A stretch of DNA of 64,000 bases from NCBI GenBank assembly GCA_964481425.1, contig CAYZTM010000002.1:1-64000 (forward strand), given 5' to 3'. The notes under the pieces were generated by a model. The model was not told the origin of the DNA. It ran no database searches and saw only the letters and a list, made by a program, of their open reading frames with translations. The position numbers and the translations under genes are program-made. Below, piece by piece: positions 7,762 through 16,385 of this stretch (the first letter of the stretch is position 1; each line of letters starts with the position of its first letter). This stretch comes from MKUN01 sp964481425. Its GTDB lineage: Bacteria > Bacteroidota > Bacteroidia > Chitinophagales > Chitinophagaceae.

Positions 7762-8268
7762 ATGGAGATAAAACTTTGCCAAGGTTGTCAATCGGATGAA
7801 ATTTTTTCAATACTCCATAATTGCAAAAATGACTTAGATAAGCAGGGGATTTTTCAGTGGACGGATGATTACCCAACTCTCGAAATTGTTGAAAATGATA
7901 TTAAAAAAGGACATTTATACTGTGCTGTCATCGAAAATCTGTACGTAGGGGTCATAAGTCTGAGCGATGAGCAGGAGCCGGAATACTCTGCTATTACATG
8001 GAACGATACTGCAGGCAAAGTATTGGTTATACACAGGCTTGCCGTCGATTCGGCTTACCAGGGACAGGGAATAGCGAAAGATCTCATGGATTTTGCAGAA
8101 CTGTACGGTCTGCATAACAACTATTCATCGGTGAGGCTTGATGCATTCAGTGCAAACAAGCGTGTGCTGAAATTTTATGTAAATAGGGGGTATCAAAAGC
8201 GTGGTGAAGTTTTTTTCCCGGGAAGAGAATTACCTTTCTATTGCTACGAGAAGCTTTTATCAGCTTAA
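7762..8268 (+). CDS. GNAT-family N-acetyltransferase
   Basis: A 168-residue acetyltransferase. Motif A of the GNAT fold is clear: HRLAVDSAYQGQGIAKDLM (about 93-111) with the Q-x-x-G-x-G/A acetyl-CoA loop (QGQGIA). Motif B follows with LDAFSANKRVLKFYVNRGY. The ATG at 7762 is preferred; an in-frame ATG at 7750 adds four residues. The substrate cannot be told. It stands alone between repeat-rich intergenic stretches. Confidence 0.85.
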   Translation: MEIKLCQGCQSDEIFSILHNCKNDLDKQGIFQWTDDYPTLEIVENDIKKGHLYCAVIENLYVGVISLSDEQEPEYSAITWNDTAGKVLVIHRLAVDSAYQGQGIAKDLMDFAELYGLHNNYSSVRLDAFSANKRVLKFYVNRGYQKRGEVFFPGRELPFYCYEKLLSA

Positions 8269-8336
8269 TAATAAATCCACTGGCGCACTTTGTCGGCTTG
8301 CCTTGTGCATAGCAAACTCGTGTCTAACTAATCTAG

Positions 8337-8358
8337 CCGGTTTGCAACCGGGATCCAG
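8337..8358. repeat. GTTTGYAAC mini-hairpin, copy 1
   Basis: CCGGTT-TGC-AACCGG (8337-8351) followed by GATCC. The same core, GTTTGYAAC followed by GGAT, recurs in 9481-9530. This lies in a 106-bp intergenic stretch (8269-8374) with no gene. Confidence 0.5.
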
Positions 8359-8374
8359 GTTGCAGAAGTCGGGG

Positions 8375-9343
8375 CTATTCCTTGACATGCTGGTGTTCAT
8401 TCATCATGTATATCCATTCTATTCCTTTTATTAAGGCATCCTCTTCACCGGTCTCCACATCCGGCATTACCCGGGACCCATATTTTTTCTTTTCCCTGTC
8501 TGCAAAAACCGATTCCGCTAAATTAATGACCGAGCCATCCGCTAGTTCATGGGCCATACACCCCGTTGATACGCCATAGGTCGGCATGCCGAAGGAGCGT
8601 GTATTATTCCTTTCTTTTAAGGCCACGGTTACTGCTTCTCCCGAGCTGGCAGTTTTGTTGTCTGTGAGTACGGCTACATATTGGTTGCCCAGGTCCAGCG
8701 GCTCGAAGGCGGTATTTTCAAGCACAAGCTCATCATTTATGTATGCCTTCCCCTTTGTCAGTTTCCATGCCTCGTATTTGTCGTCGGCATCCACAAAATA
8801 CCCGAGCGTTCCGTCCCCGGTCAATGGTTCGATGGCCAGTAGCATGGGCCACATATTGCCGCCGAAATTGCCGCGCAGGTCTATGATCCAGCCCTTTACA
8901 TGCAGTTGCGACTGTTGTTTGATCTTAGTGCTGATCGATGAAATATATTTATGGATATCGTTTTCCGTGCCAATGCAAAAGGGCAGCCTTATATAGCCAA
9001 TGTCATTCGGTGTTGCAGCATCTGTTAATACGGGTAAGGGTTTGTTTTCTGTGTCGTTTTGTATTTCATCTACAGGCTTGAAATAGCTATGGCTGTCATT
9101 AAGCTCGGCAATGGCATATTTGATGGCAGGGTAAGTGTCCTCAATGGTTTTTGCCTTGTTTGCCTTTCTAAAAACATTATGGCGAAACGTTTGCCAGTCT
9201 ATACTGTTTTTATGTACAGATCTCTGTTCCAGCAGGTCCAGTACCTCTTGCAAATATTTGCTTGGCTCGTCTGGCAGCTTCCTGGCACCGGTACAGCTTA
9301 AGGCAATTAAAATGAGCGATATGCAGGTGGTAATTTTCAATGA
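8375..9343 (-). CDS. S41-family peptidase (tail-specific protease-like) lipoprotein
   Basis: About 322 residues. A lipoprotein signal (hydrophobic stretch, then ALSC) precedes an S41 C-terminal-processing peptidase domain: IDLRGNFGGNMWP (about 155-167) and the catalytic Ser in DNKTASSGEAV (about 227-237). The N-terminal domain (about 25-105) resembles the helical domain found before S41 cores. No PDZ domain is evident. An ATG at 9382 lies inside a dispersed hairpin repeat that reads through in frame, so I place the start at the TTG at 9343, which gives a normal signal peptide. Confidence 0.85.
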   Translation of the reverse strand, partial: SLKITTCISLILIALSCTGARKLPDEPSKYLQEVLDLLEQRSVHKNSIDWQTFRHNVFRKANKAKTIEDTYPAIKYAIAELNDSHSYFKPVDEIQNDTENKPLPVLTDAATPNDIGYIRLPFCIGTENDIHKYISSISTKIKQQSQLHVKGWIIDLRGNFGGNMWPMLLAIEPLTGDGTLGYFVDADDKYEAWKLTKGKAYINDELVLENTAFEPLDLGNQYVAVLTDNKTASSGEAVTVALKERNNTRSFGMPTYGVSTGCMAHELADGSVINLAESVFADREKKKYGSRVMPDVETGEEDALIKGIEWIYMMNEHQHVKE

Positions 9344-9348
9344 ATTCT

Positions 9349-9400
9349 TTTTCCCGCCCTTGTTGGTGTTCTTCACCAACAACGATGCTGAGTATGCTTG
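9349..9400 (+). repeat. dispersed hairpin repeat, copy 2
   Basis: Same unit as 7586-7637: a stem at 9359-9368 with 9374-9382, loop TTCTT, then GCTGAGTATGCTTG. It abuts the S41 peptidase start and supplies a spurious upstream ATG. Confidence 0.7.
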
Positions 9401-9480
9401 CCCGACTGGTTTAAATCTTCTGTAAGGCGACTTAAATCTAGCACATAAAACGCAAGTCTCCGACTGGCAACCCCACTAGT

Positions 9481-9530
9481 CCTCGTTTGTAACGAGGATT
9501 CCGCGGTTTAGTGTTTGTAACGCGATATTC
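9481..9530. repeat. GTTTGYAAC mini-hairpins, copies 2 and 3
   Basis: CCTCGTT-TGT-AACGAGG (9481-9497) is a perfect hairpin. A second GTTTGTAAC (about 9513-9521) follows, each copy leading into GGATTCC- or GATATTCC-like sequence. Same core as 8337-8358. Looks like a worn, REP-like intergenic repeat. Confidence 0.5.
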
Positions 9531-9583
9531 CATAGCACCCTTCCATGGCAAGGATTTTCTATCAGATAGCAAAAGAGAACACC

Positions 9584-9766
9584 ATGAAACAGAAAAGCCG
9601 CAGCACACCACCCCCCGCCGGGAAGAACAGCACACAGCCCCATCCCGACAACCGCCGCCTCGAAGGGCTCGGTGAGGACGAGCAAAGCCAAATGCTGCGC
9701 AAAGACAGCAAGCAGATGAACGAGCTCAGTAAACGCAACCCAAGGCACGGCAACAGGAGCCGCTAA
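9584..9766 (+). CDS. small basic hypothetical protein
   Basis: A 60-residue, strongly hydrophilic ORF rich in Arg, Lys, Ser, Pro and Gln, from the ATG at 9584. It has no hydrophobic segment. The frame stays open while the surrounding DNA is dense with repeats, and small basic proteins of this kind are common in Bacteroidota. No family is recognised, no clear promoter is seen, and it could be spurious. Confidence 0.4.
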   Translation: MKQKSRSTPPPAGKNSTQPHPDNRRLEGLGEDEQSQMLRKDSKQMNELSKRNPRHGNRSR

Positions 9767-10051
9767 GCCCTCACATTAATAATTTCGGTTCTATTGCAAT
9801 TTATCCACAAAATAAGGTAGCTCGCCACCGCAGTTCTACCTTTGTACCGGCTGGCAAAAAATGCACAAGCCACAAGTTCTTTGACATCTTGTAAACCCAT
9901 ATTACAGATCATGCCCGCTTTCAGGCACAATCGGGCACGATTCGGGCATCGGGCATTTGCACAAATAATTTGTTACCAATGAATTGTAGAAAATGGCTGC
10001 CCGGTTTGTGTTTTCTCCGGCATTCGGGCAACTGAACATAAGCTCCCCTCT

Positions 10052-10075
10052 CGTCATTGCGGGGCACGAAGCGAT
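10052..10075. repeat. GTCATTGCG...CGAAGC dispersed repeat
   Basis: The string closely resembles the GTCATTGCGAG...CGAAGC intergenic repeats seen in many bacterial genomes. Only one copy is seen in this window. Confidence 0.45.
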
Positions 10076-10089
10076 CTAAAGAGGGCCTG

Positions 10090-10107
10090 TCCCGAAGAAT
10101 TTCGGGA
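10090..10107. repeat. hairpin TCCCGAA/TTCGGGA
   Basis: A perfect 7-bp stem with a 4-base loop (GAAT). No T-run follows on either strand, so it is more likely part of a repeat than a terminator. Confidence 0.45.
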
Positions 10108-10170
10108 GTGGCCGTTCAAATAGATTATTTTCCTTTAAAAGAATGGCCGGGGTGATTTTAAAAAGACAAA

Positions 10171-10330
10171 CCTGTAATGACCGGAACTTTCTCCCGGTCA
10201 CCATTAAGAAAGACGGACCTGTAACGACCGGAAATTACTTTAAAACACATGCGATAAGCCAGGCAATACTTTTAGCTTATCGTCCACAAAAAACCGGAAA
10301 TTATTTTCATGCACGTAAAACCGGAAATTA
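10171..10330 (+). repeat. irregular direct repeats of ACCGGAAATTA
   Basis: Exact ACCGGAAATTA occurs at 10227-10237, 10293-10303 and 10320-10330; a diverged copy (ACCGGAACTTT) lies near 10180. The first two copies share a preceding CCTGTAAYG. Spacings are irregular (47, 66, 27 bp), so this is not a CRISPR array. Confidence 0.6.
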
Positions 10331-10531
10331 TGGCTTATCATAATATCTCTCCTCGAACGTATGGCCCGAAGCCTTACCATATTTCAGTATCGCATACACC
10401 ATATACAATAGCAAAAATGGCGCAGCAAAGAACATTAGGACCATATACTCATACCCAATGCCCAGGTAGGGTGCAACCGCGTAAAATAGCGCGAACAAGG
10501 TAACCGCTGTTATAATGACTGCAACTTTCAT
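10328..10531 (-). CDS. small two-helix membrane protein
   Basis: A 67-residue protein from the ATG at 10531, with two membrane helices (about 3-20 and 26-46) and a short charged C-terminal tail ending FEERYYDKP. Longer forms from 10576 only add a non-conserved-looking extension. Its stop lies in the last copy of the ACCGGAAATTA repeat. Function unknown. Confidence 0.55.
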   Translation of the reverse strand: MKVAVIITAVTLFALFYAVAPYLGIGYEYMVLMFFAAPFLLLYMVYAILKYGKASGHTFEERYYDKP

Positions 10532-10667
10532 AACCTGCAGTTTGGTGTACCGTAAAGCACACAAAAATATGGCCACCGGCTTACCATAAAATATTAATAT
10601 CCTCCGCGCCGGATAGCTTCGTAACTTAGACCTGTCTTATAGAAGGTGAACGATAAAATATAGACCA

Positions 10668-11729
10668 ATGAAACGTTTTTTTCCGCTGCTTGTACTTTGT
10701 GCCACCGCCTTCCAGCTCCGCGCACAGATCAATATCACGTCGGCAGATATGCCCGTATCGGGCGATACCTTGAGGCATAGCTCGGCCAATATCCTCGATG
10801 CCAATATTGTACTTACCGATTCCGGCGCCAACCACACCTGGGACTATAGTAACCTCAGCCCTGTCAGGCAGCAGGTAGATACATTCAGGACCGCCTTGCA
10901 GGTCAACCCGCTCTATGCGGTCACTATCTCGCCATCGGCCTTTGGCTATAAGATAGCCGATAGTTTTCCCCTGCCCCCGGCAGTGCCGGTATCTATTACC
11001 AACCCATACACCTTCTTCAGGGAGTTGAGTAGTCCTTCGCGTTTCGCTGCCGTGGCTTTTGCCGCCAGTATCGCCAACGTTCCCACCCCTGCCAACTACA
11101 GCGACGATGACGAGTGGTATTATTTCCCCCTCAGCTATGGCAACGAGGACACCTCCACCTTTGCGCTCCACTTCGGTACGGCTGCTTTAGGCATTACCCA
11201 GCAGGGCACACGCACCACGAAAGTGGATGGATGGGGCACTATCGTAACGCCGTATTATACTGCTCCCGTTAATTGTATCAGGCTCCGCTCCGTGGTCGAC
11301 GAGGTCGATTCCATTACCTTCAATGCCATCACCGTCCCGCTGCCACGCAACTATGTGGAATATAAGTGGCTGGTAAATGGTGAGCATTACCCGGCCCTGT
11401 GGGTTACCGCCGATATAGCTTTCCAGAACAATGAGACCATCCGTACCATAGAATACCGCGATTCGGCCCGGCCATTAGCCATAGCCACCACAAAGCCCGC
11501 AACTACATTCATCAAAGCCTATCCTAACCCCGTTGTTGGTGGTAGGGTGTACCTCGATATTCCCACGGCATGGCAAAAGTTTTCGGTAGAGGTGTTTGAT
11601 ATCTCGGGCAAGCGGCAAATGTCTGCAACCGGTACGCGGCAGCTCGATGTACATACGCTCCCCGCAGGGCAATACCTTGTGCGCATCAGCTCAGGCGATA
11701 ATACAGCATATGCAACACTGACCCGGTAA
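10668..11729 (+). CDS. T9SS-sorted secreted protein, family unknown
   Basis: A 353-residue secreted protein: a signal peptide (residues 1-19, cleavage after LRAQ) and a ~250-residue body of beta type without a recognised domain. The C-terminal T9SS sorting domain (about 283-353) starts at AYPNPV and continues through EVFDISGK to the closing strand. The sorting domain should send it across the outer membrane through the T9SS, whose parts lie at 22-29 kb. Confidence 0.85.
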   Translation: MKRFFPLLVLCATAFQLRAQINITSADMPVSGDTLRHSSANILDANIVLTDSGANHTWDYSNLSPVRQQVDTFRTALQVNPLYAVTISPSAFGYKIADSFPLPPAVPVSITNPYTFFRELSSPSRFAAVAFAASIANVPTPANYSDDDEWYYFPLSYGNEDTSTFALHFGTAALGITQQGTRTTKVDGWGTIVTPYYTAPVNCIRLRSVVDEVDSITFNAITVPLPRNYVEYKWLVNGEHYPALWVTADIAFQNNETIRTIEYRDSARPLAIATTKPATTFIKAYPNPVVGGRVYLDIPTAWQKFSVEVFDISGKRQMSATGTRQLDVHTLPAGQYLVRISSGDNTAYATLTR

Positions 11730-11741
11730 GAGTTCCTATAA

Positions 11742-11774
11742 ATGAAAAACGCCCCGCTATAGGGACGTTTTCAT
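11742..11774 (+). terminator. probable terminator after the T9SS-sorted protein
   Basis: Imperfect inverted repeat (ATGAAAAACGCCCC against AGGGACGTTTTCAT) 12 bp past the stop, ending in a T-run. Confidence 0.6.
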
Positions 11775-11875
11775 GGTGTGGATCACCATAGAGGCTGGTT
11801 GGCCTTATGTACCACGGCAAACTTACAGAAAACAATTCATTTACAACACAGTGAAAACACGGTGCTCTATGATCC

Positions 11876-12886
11876 CTATGTTGCCTCCGGCGCTTTCATC
11901 TTTTCGCTCCGCCGGGTCAGCAGGAAGAAGATGACCATCCCCGCCAGGAAGCTGCCTATGGAGAATACCAGCAGCTCACCCGCTGGTTTAAGGATCAGTA
12001 TCGCCCCTACGAATTGTATCAGGATCACTGCGCATAGGAAGTTGACAATGTGCAGGCGCTTGGCCAGGCTGGCCGTCATGGCCCCCAGGGGCGCCCCCAG
12101 TATGCAGACCGGTATACAGACCAGCCAGTAGTTGTACACCTCGGGGTTAATGTCGTGCAGTACGAACTGGTGCAGCAAAAAGCCCACCACCGCGTTCGAT
12201 GCCATCAGCACCACCGAGGTAGGTGTGGCTACCTTCTCCGACAGGCGGTACTTCATCGTCACGAAAGAGAAGGTACAGATATCTATGCCGCTGCCCAGTA
12301 CTGCGCTCAGTATCCCGCCGATAAAGCCTATCGCGATCAGCTCGGCCTGCTGTCCCTTGTTCAGGCCAGGGAGTTCATCACGCACATTACGCTGCCGGTA
12401 ATAGTTAACGATGAACAGCGCTATACCAAAGCTCAGCCAGAAGGAGACGAAGAGCATTTTAGCGTAAGCGGGTGGCACATAAGGGGCAATAAAATAGCTG
12501 CCGAATATGATGCCTGCTGTGCCGCCTATGAAGCCCCACTTCAGGTAATGCTTCTCGATCCTGATCCTGCGTGCTACGATCCACAGTGTGGCGGCCACCA
12601 TGCCCGCGCTCTGTATCGCCAGGCTGAAGTTGCGTGCATCGGCAGGATGTATCTTAAAGATCAGGGTCATCACCGGGAAGGCTACCGCGCCGCCGCCCTC
12701 CGAGCTGGCCCCGGCTACAAAAGAGCCGAACACCATGGTGATGCTCATGTAGAAGTAATGGTAAAAAAGCTTCCAGCTATCGTGCAGGGCCATATAGGCA
12801 GCCCACACCGCATAGGTGGCCAGTACCGGCAGCAGGTATATTTTAATGGCCCTGCTGCGAAGTTCTTTCTTGTTATTGTTCTCCAT
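11876..12886 (-). CDS. TauE/SafE-family transporter
   Basis: A 336-residue inner-membrane protein from the ATG at 12886 (an in-frame codon at 12913 adds nine residues that do not look like protein start). About nine hydrophobic helices. The TauE/SafE repeat halves each carry a Gly-rich loop: GSFVAGASSEGGGAVAFPV (about 53-71) and GFIGGILSAVLGSGIDI (about 189-205). Members move sulfite, sulfoacetate or other small anions; the substrate is not told by sequence. Faces away from the T9SS cargo gene at 13190. Confidence 0.85.
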   Translation of the reverse strand: MENNNKKELRSRAIKIYLLPVLATYAVWAAYMALHDSWKLFYHYFYMSITMVFGSFVAGASSEGGGAVAFPVMTLIFKIHPADARNFSLAIQSAGMVAATLWIVARRIRIEKHYLKWGFIGGTAGIIFGSYFIAPYVPPAYAKMLFVSFWLSFGIALFIVNYYRQRNVRDELPGLNKGQQAELIAIGFIGGILSAVLGSGIDICTFSFVTMKYRLSEKVATPTSVVLMASNAVVGFLLHQFVLHDINPEVYNYWLVCIPVCILGAPLGAMTASLAKRLHIVNFLCAVILIQFVGAILILKPAGELLVFSIGSFLAGMVIFFLLTRRSEKMKAPEAT

Positions 12887-13189
12887 TGGTATATGCCGGG
12901 GTATTGATAGCATTAAAGTATAAAATTATAATGATACTGTACCCCGAAGTGTGGAATGGAGGCAATACTTACCTGTCCCTCAATGGTCTGTGCAATAAAA
13001 TACCCAACGGTATTCCGCATAAAGTATTGGCTATTTATCACGATCCGGGGATGTTCATCTGGTAATAGGTTGACTGATAGTTAAGTATGTGTTTGGCTAA
13101 TCCGGAAAATGTAAAAGAGTTGATAATGTTTGCCGTCCGGGTCAGGCTGTGGTACAACTTTTTCCTGTTTAGCCCTAAAATGTAATACT
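12887..13189. other. 303-bp divergent intergenic region
   Basis: No gene seen. It must hold the promoters of the TauE/SafE gene (minus) and the repeat-rich secreted protein (plus). A near-consensus AATGTTTG lies around 13125-13132. No other structure stands out. Confidence 0.4.
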
Positions 13190-15217
13190 ATGAAGAAAAT
13201 TTTCACGCTTATGAGAAATATGGCCCTTGCAGCAGGTTGCCTGGCCATATTCAGCAATTCGGCTAAAGCCCTTACGTACACCGCTGTGGCGTCGGGCAAT
13301 TTTAACAGTACAACTACGTGGAGCGGAGGCATTGCGCCACCTGCTACATTGACGACGGGTGACATCGTGGTCATCGGTTCTTCCTACACGGTAACGCTTA
13401 CCGGCGATGAAACATTTACCGGTGCAGCTTCTTTGTCAGTAGATGGTACTTTGACATCGGGCGTTAATAATACGGCGCTGGTAATGAGCAGCGGCACGCT
13501 TACAGGTTCCGGTAGCATAGATGTAGATAGCATGTCGCTGGGCCTGGTATCCGGTTTCACATATACCGGTTCCATCACTGCTCAGCAGCTTACCTCTACT
13601 ACTGCTAACATCACTGCGGCCGCAAATATTAATGTAGAAGGAAACCTGTACCTCACAGGAGGTCTGTTGAACATTACATCAGGCTCACTTACATTATCTA
13701 ATAATGCTACCGTGGTAGTGAACGGCGGTTCGCTTGCGGTAGGCGGTACAGGCTCATTAGACCTGACCGGCAGCTATAATGTAATGTATGAAGGTTCCTC
13801 AGTCAATTCAGGTTTGGAATTATCCGGTTCGGGCCTGAGCAATGTAACGCTGGACCTTTCATCAGGTGCAGTAACACTTACAACTAACCTGGACATGAAT
13901 GGTACGCTCACACTTAGCTCAGGTAACCTGATACTGAACGGCAACGACCTTATGCTGGGCGCTAACGGCGATATAGCTGCTTCAGGTACAGGTACCATCA
14001 GCTCGGGGGCAGGTTCTAACATCACCATCAATGCTACCAACAGCCTTAGTGGTGCACTTACTTTCAGTGCAGGCAACAATACAGTGGATAACCTGGACAT
14101 AACCCTTGGCAGTACAAGTGCCAATGTGAACCTCGGTTCTGATGTAACCGTTAATGGTACGCTGACATTGGGTATGGGTACACTTACCTTAAACAATAAT
14201 GACCTGTCGTTCGCCGTTAATGGTGACTTTGCAGTAAGTGGTACCGGCTCTATCGTATCTACTTCCGGTTCCAATATATCCATTACTTCAAACAATAGCT
14301 TTACTGGCGCCATCCGCTTCAATGCGACAGGCAATACAGTCGGCGATCTGAATATCAACATGGGCAGCAACACAGCTATGGTGAACCTTGGTTCTAACCT
14401 TATGGTCGATGGCACCCTCACCTTAACCTCAGGTATGGTGAATGTAGGTATGAACGATCTGAGCATTGCAGCCAGCGGTAATGTAAGCGGTGGTTCTATG
14501 AACAGCTTCGTCATCACCAGCAACGGCGGTACGCTTACCATGAACTTAATGGCCGGCGGTACCAATACTTACCAGGTAGGAACTATGTTGCACTATGCCC
14601 CTGCAGTGGTAACCGCTAATACCGGTTCTGCCAGCGGCGATGTAAGCGTAATGGTTGACGACTCGGTATATGCCATGGGTAATACAGGTATGAACCTTTC
14701 AAACATGCGCTCTGTGGTAAATGCTACCTGGTTCGTTAGCAGTACAGCCAGCACAGGTATTGACCTGGACCTGGAATTCATGTGGAGCGGCGATATGGAA
14801 CTGAATGGCTTCGACCGTAACAATGTTTATATATCGCACTACACCAATGGCGCATGGGACAACGCGGCAACTGCTTCTGCAACCACAGCTGTAAATGGTA
14901 TGTACGCCATCAACCGCGATCATATAATGTCGCTCAGCCCGTTCACAGTTGCAGATCAGAATGCAGCGCTTAAAGTGAACGAACTGGCATCGAAGAGCAA
15001 CAACATCGCCCTGTATCCTAACCCAGCTGTAGATGTGGTCAACTATACGGCTACAACCCCTGTTACAGGCATAGACATCTACGATGTATCAGGCAAGCTG
15101 GTAAAATCAGTGAAAGGAGCTAACAATAGTTTCCCTGTAAGTGACCTTGCACCCGGTTTTTATACTGCACGTTTCAACGGGCAGAGCACCAGTGTACAGC
15201 ACTTCGTAAAGAAATAA
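13190..15217 (+). CDS. T9SS-sorted beta-helix-like repeat protein
   Basis: A 675-residue secreted protein from the ATG at 13190. Signal peptide (about 1-30), then a Gly/Ser/Thr/Asn-rich body with no Cys in the repeats. Three consecutive ~85-residue repeats are visible at DNA level with an exact 255-bp step (GGTACGCT-like marks at 13901, 14156 and 14411), each with a GTLTL...NDL...NG core. This is typical of right-handed beta-helix adhesins. A non-repetitive stalk domain (about 440-590) precedes a T9SS sorting domain from LYPNPAVDV to the C terminus. Probably a surface or matrix adhesin. Confidence 0.88.
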   Translation: MKKIFTLMRNMALAAGCLAIFSNSAKALTYTAVASGNFNSTTTWSGGIAPPATLTTGDIVVIGSSYTVTLTGDETFTGAASLSVDGTLTSGVNNTALVMSSGTLTGSGSIDVDSMSLGLVSGFTYTGSITAQQLTSTTANITAAANINVEGNLYLTGGLLNITSGSLTLSNNATVVVNGGSLAVGGTGSLDLTGSYNVMYEGSSVNSGLELSGSGLSNVTLDLSSGAVTLTTNLDMNGTLTLSSGNLILNGNDLMLGANGDIAASGTGTISSGAGSNITINATNSLSGALTFSAGNNTVDNLDITLGSTSANVNLGSDVTVNGTLTLGMGTLTLNNNDLSFAVNGDFAVSGTGSIVSTSGSNISITSNNSFTGAIRFNATGNTVGDLNINMGSNTAMVNLGSNLMVDGTLTLTSGMVNVGMNDLSIAASGNVSGGSMNSFVITSNGGTLTMNLMAGGTNTYQVGTMLHYAPAVVTANTGSASGDVSVMVDDSVYAMGNTGMNLSNMRSVVNATWFVSSTASTGIDLDLEFMWSGDMELNGFDRNNVYISHYTNGAWDNAATASATTAVNGMYAINRDHIMSLSPFTVADQNAALKVNELASKSNNIALYPNPAVDVVNYTATTPVTGIDIYDVSGKLVKSVKGANNSFPVSDLAPGFYTARFNGQSTSVQHFVKK

Positions 15218-15245
15218 GATAACGATAAAGCAGGCGTTAGATCCG

Positions 15246-15277
15246 GTAAAGGGGCAGTTGTTCAACTGCCCCTTTAC
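15246..15277. terminator. strong bidirectional terminator
   Basis: A perfect 15-bp stem (15246-15260 with 15263-15277, GTAAAGGGGCAGTTG and its complement) with a 2-base loop, between convergent genes ending at 15217 and 15305. T-rich flanks on both strands. Confidence 0.85.
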
Positions 15278-15304
15278 TTTTAGGGTCGTACAAAAGGTCA
15301 ACGC

Positions 15305-15745
15305 CTATAAAAGCGGTGCAGGCCATTCTGTTTTAGGGGCCGGGTGCAGGTAGCTCCTGATATCATCGAAATGTATCTTTTTACTGGTGGTATGGATACT
15401 GGCCAGTACCAGCACATCGTAATAGGGGTACGCGTAAAAGGCGAGAGCTTTGTGAAGCGAGCGGTACTCGGCATAGAATTGTACGAACATCCATTTATTG
15501 ATCTCGTCGTACGGCGCTATGGTTACGCATTCTATGAAAGTGCCTTTGTTTTTCTCGTTACAGAATATTTTTCCGGTCAGTGAACGGAATCGTTTGGCTA
15601 AGGCTGATGCCTGCAGTAAAGTAAAAGGCTTGTTTGTCATGCGTAACCAGCACAGTTGAATGGTGAATGAGTAAAACCCTTCAAAGCCTATAAAGGTGAA
15701 GGAATCCCATTTTAGCTGGATTCCTTCTTGCATGAAAAAGATCAT
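15305..15745 (-). CDS. hypothetical protein, 146 residues
   Basis: No family recognised. A soluble-looking protein with several aromatic-rich strands and a possible central helix; no signal peptide or motif. The frame extends upstream to a TTG at 15799, but a TAACTTTG promoter box lies at 15788-15795, so initiation there is unlikely. The ATG at 15745 overlaps the stop of a 14-codon leader ORF. Confidence 0.6.
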   Translation of the reverse strand: MIFFMQEGIQLKWDSFTFIGFEGFYSFTIQLCWLRMTNKPFTLLQASALAKRFRSLTGKIFCNEKNKGTFIECVTIAPYDEINKWMFVQFYAEYRSLHKALAFYAYPYYDVLVLASIHTTSKKIHFDDIRSYLHPAPKTEWPAPLL

Positions 15746-15786
15746 ATCAGTGATATAATGATTTCCACGCGGTGCTTGGTCGCCAT
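15742..15786 (-). CDS. 14-codon leader ORF coupled to the next gene
   Basis: ATG at 15786 lies 1 bp after a TAACTTTG box and reads MATKHRVEIIISLI-stop; the TGA overlaps the ATG at 15745 as ATGA. It could be a translational coupling leader. Its reality rests on position alone. Confidence 0.3.
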   Translation of the reverse strand: MATKHRVEIIISLI

Positions 15787-15787
15787 T

Positions 15788-15795
15788 CAAAGTTA
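15788..15795 (-). promoter_or_regulatory. promoter -7 box (TAACTTTG)
   Basis: Full match to TAnnTTTG, just upstream of the leader ORF and the 146-residue protein. Confidence 0.5.
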
Positions 15796-15799
15796 ACAA

Positions 15800-16385
15800 A
15801 TAATATAGTGCTATCGCAAAGATTTGCTGAAGTATTGGAGTACCTTTGCCGCCGGAGGACTAGTTTACTATTCCTCTTTTTTATTATCTTGAAACCTATC
15901 AAAGCGAATGAAAATTTTGTTGGCATAAAAATTTAGCGGTATGTAAATGCCGCATATGTTTTAGCTTGCTTAGTTCCCAGTTCTGAGAAACGACCAATTC
16001 TTAAAACAATACCGGGAGAATTAGCGTAGGCTTGTGATATGCGCAGGCGTAGGCTACCAGGTATTGGGTGCTTGGTCGTACCTTCAGAGCGGTAGTTCTA
16101 TGCCCTGCGTATTTCTTACAACAAGATTTACCACCTTCTTGTTTAAGGTTTCTTATAATTTTTTTGAGCAAAGGAAATGCTCTAAAGGTTACTCCAAAAT
16201 AGATCTGTTCGTTTGTTGTTGAATATCAACACCTTGACCTTTATGAAAGGTCCGGGAATATTCTTTATCAAGTGAAATTCCTGATCCACATCATCAACCA
16301 AGGGTAACTGGCCTCATTTTTTTGCATTTATTGTTCGCGCATATTTGTAAAAGACAAAATATTTTTAACATTTAAAAATTGTATT
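15800..16385. other. 586-bp intergenic region, no gene seen
   Basis: Only short ORFs without coding character (for example 16034-16222). The last ~70 bp are strongly A+T-rich and probably contain the promoter of the SHOCT gene. No repeat or hairpin stands out. Confidence 0.5.

Larger units (their letters stand above)
9767..10327. other. 561-bp intergenic region filled with small repeats
   Basis: No convincing gene. It holds clustered CGGGCA hexamers (about 9928-9957 and again near 10025), a GTCATTGCGGGGCACGAAGC element (about 10053-10072), a hairpin at 10090-10107 and a short diverged direct repeat array (10171-10330). A small ORF at 10143-10343 is built from those repeats and is not called. 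Confidence 0.6.

Noticed and set aside
10171..10330. Possible CRISPR array
   Set aside because: Repeats are only 11 bp, spacings are irregular and no cas gene is nearby.
12050..12907. 285-codon open frame antisense to the TauE/SafE gene
   Set aside because: Translation is Gln/His/Arg-rich without hydrophobic pattern; sense gene is a clear membrane protein.
13774..14565. 263-codon open frame antisense to the repeat-rich T9SS protein
   Set aside because: It exists because the sense gene is repetitive with few stop codons in that frame; no start or family signal.
16034..16222. 62-codon ORF in the intergenic region before the SHOCT gene
   Set aside because: No coding character, promoter or family.
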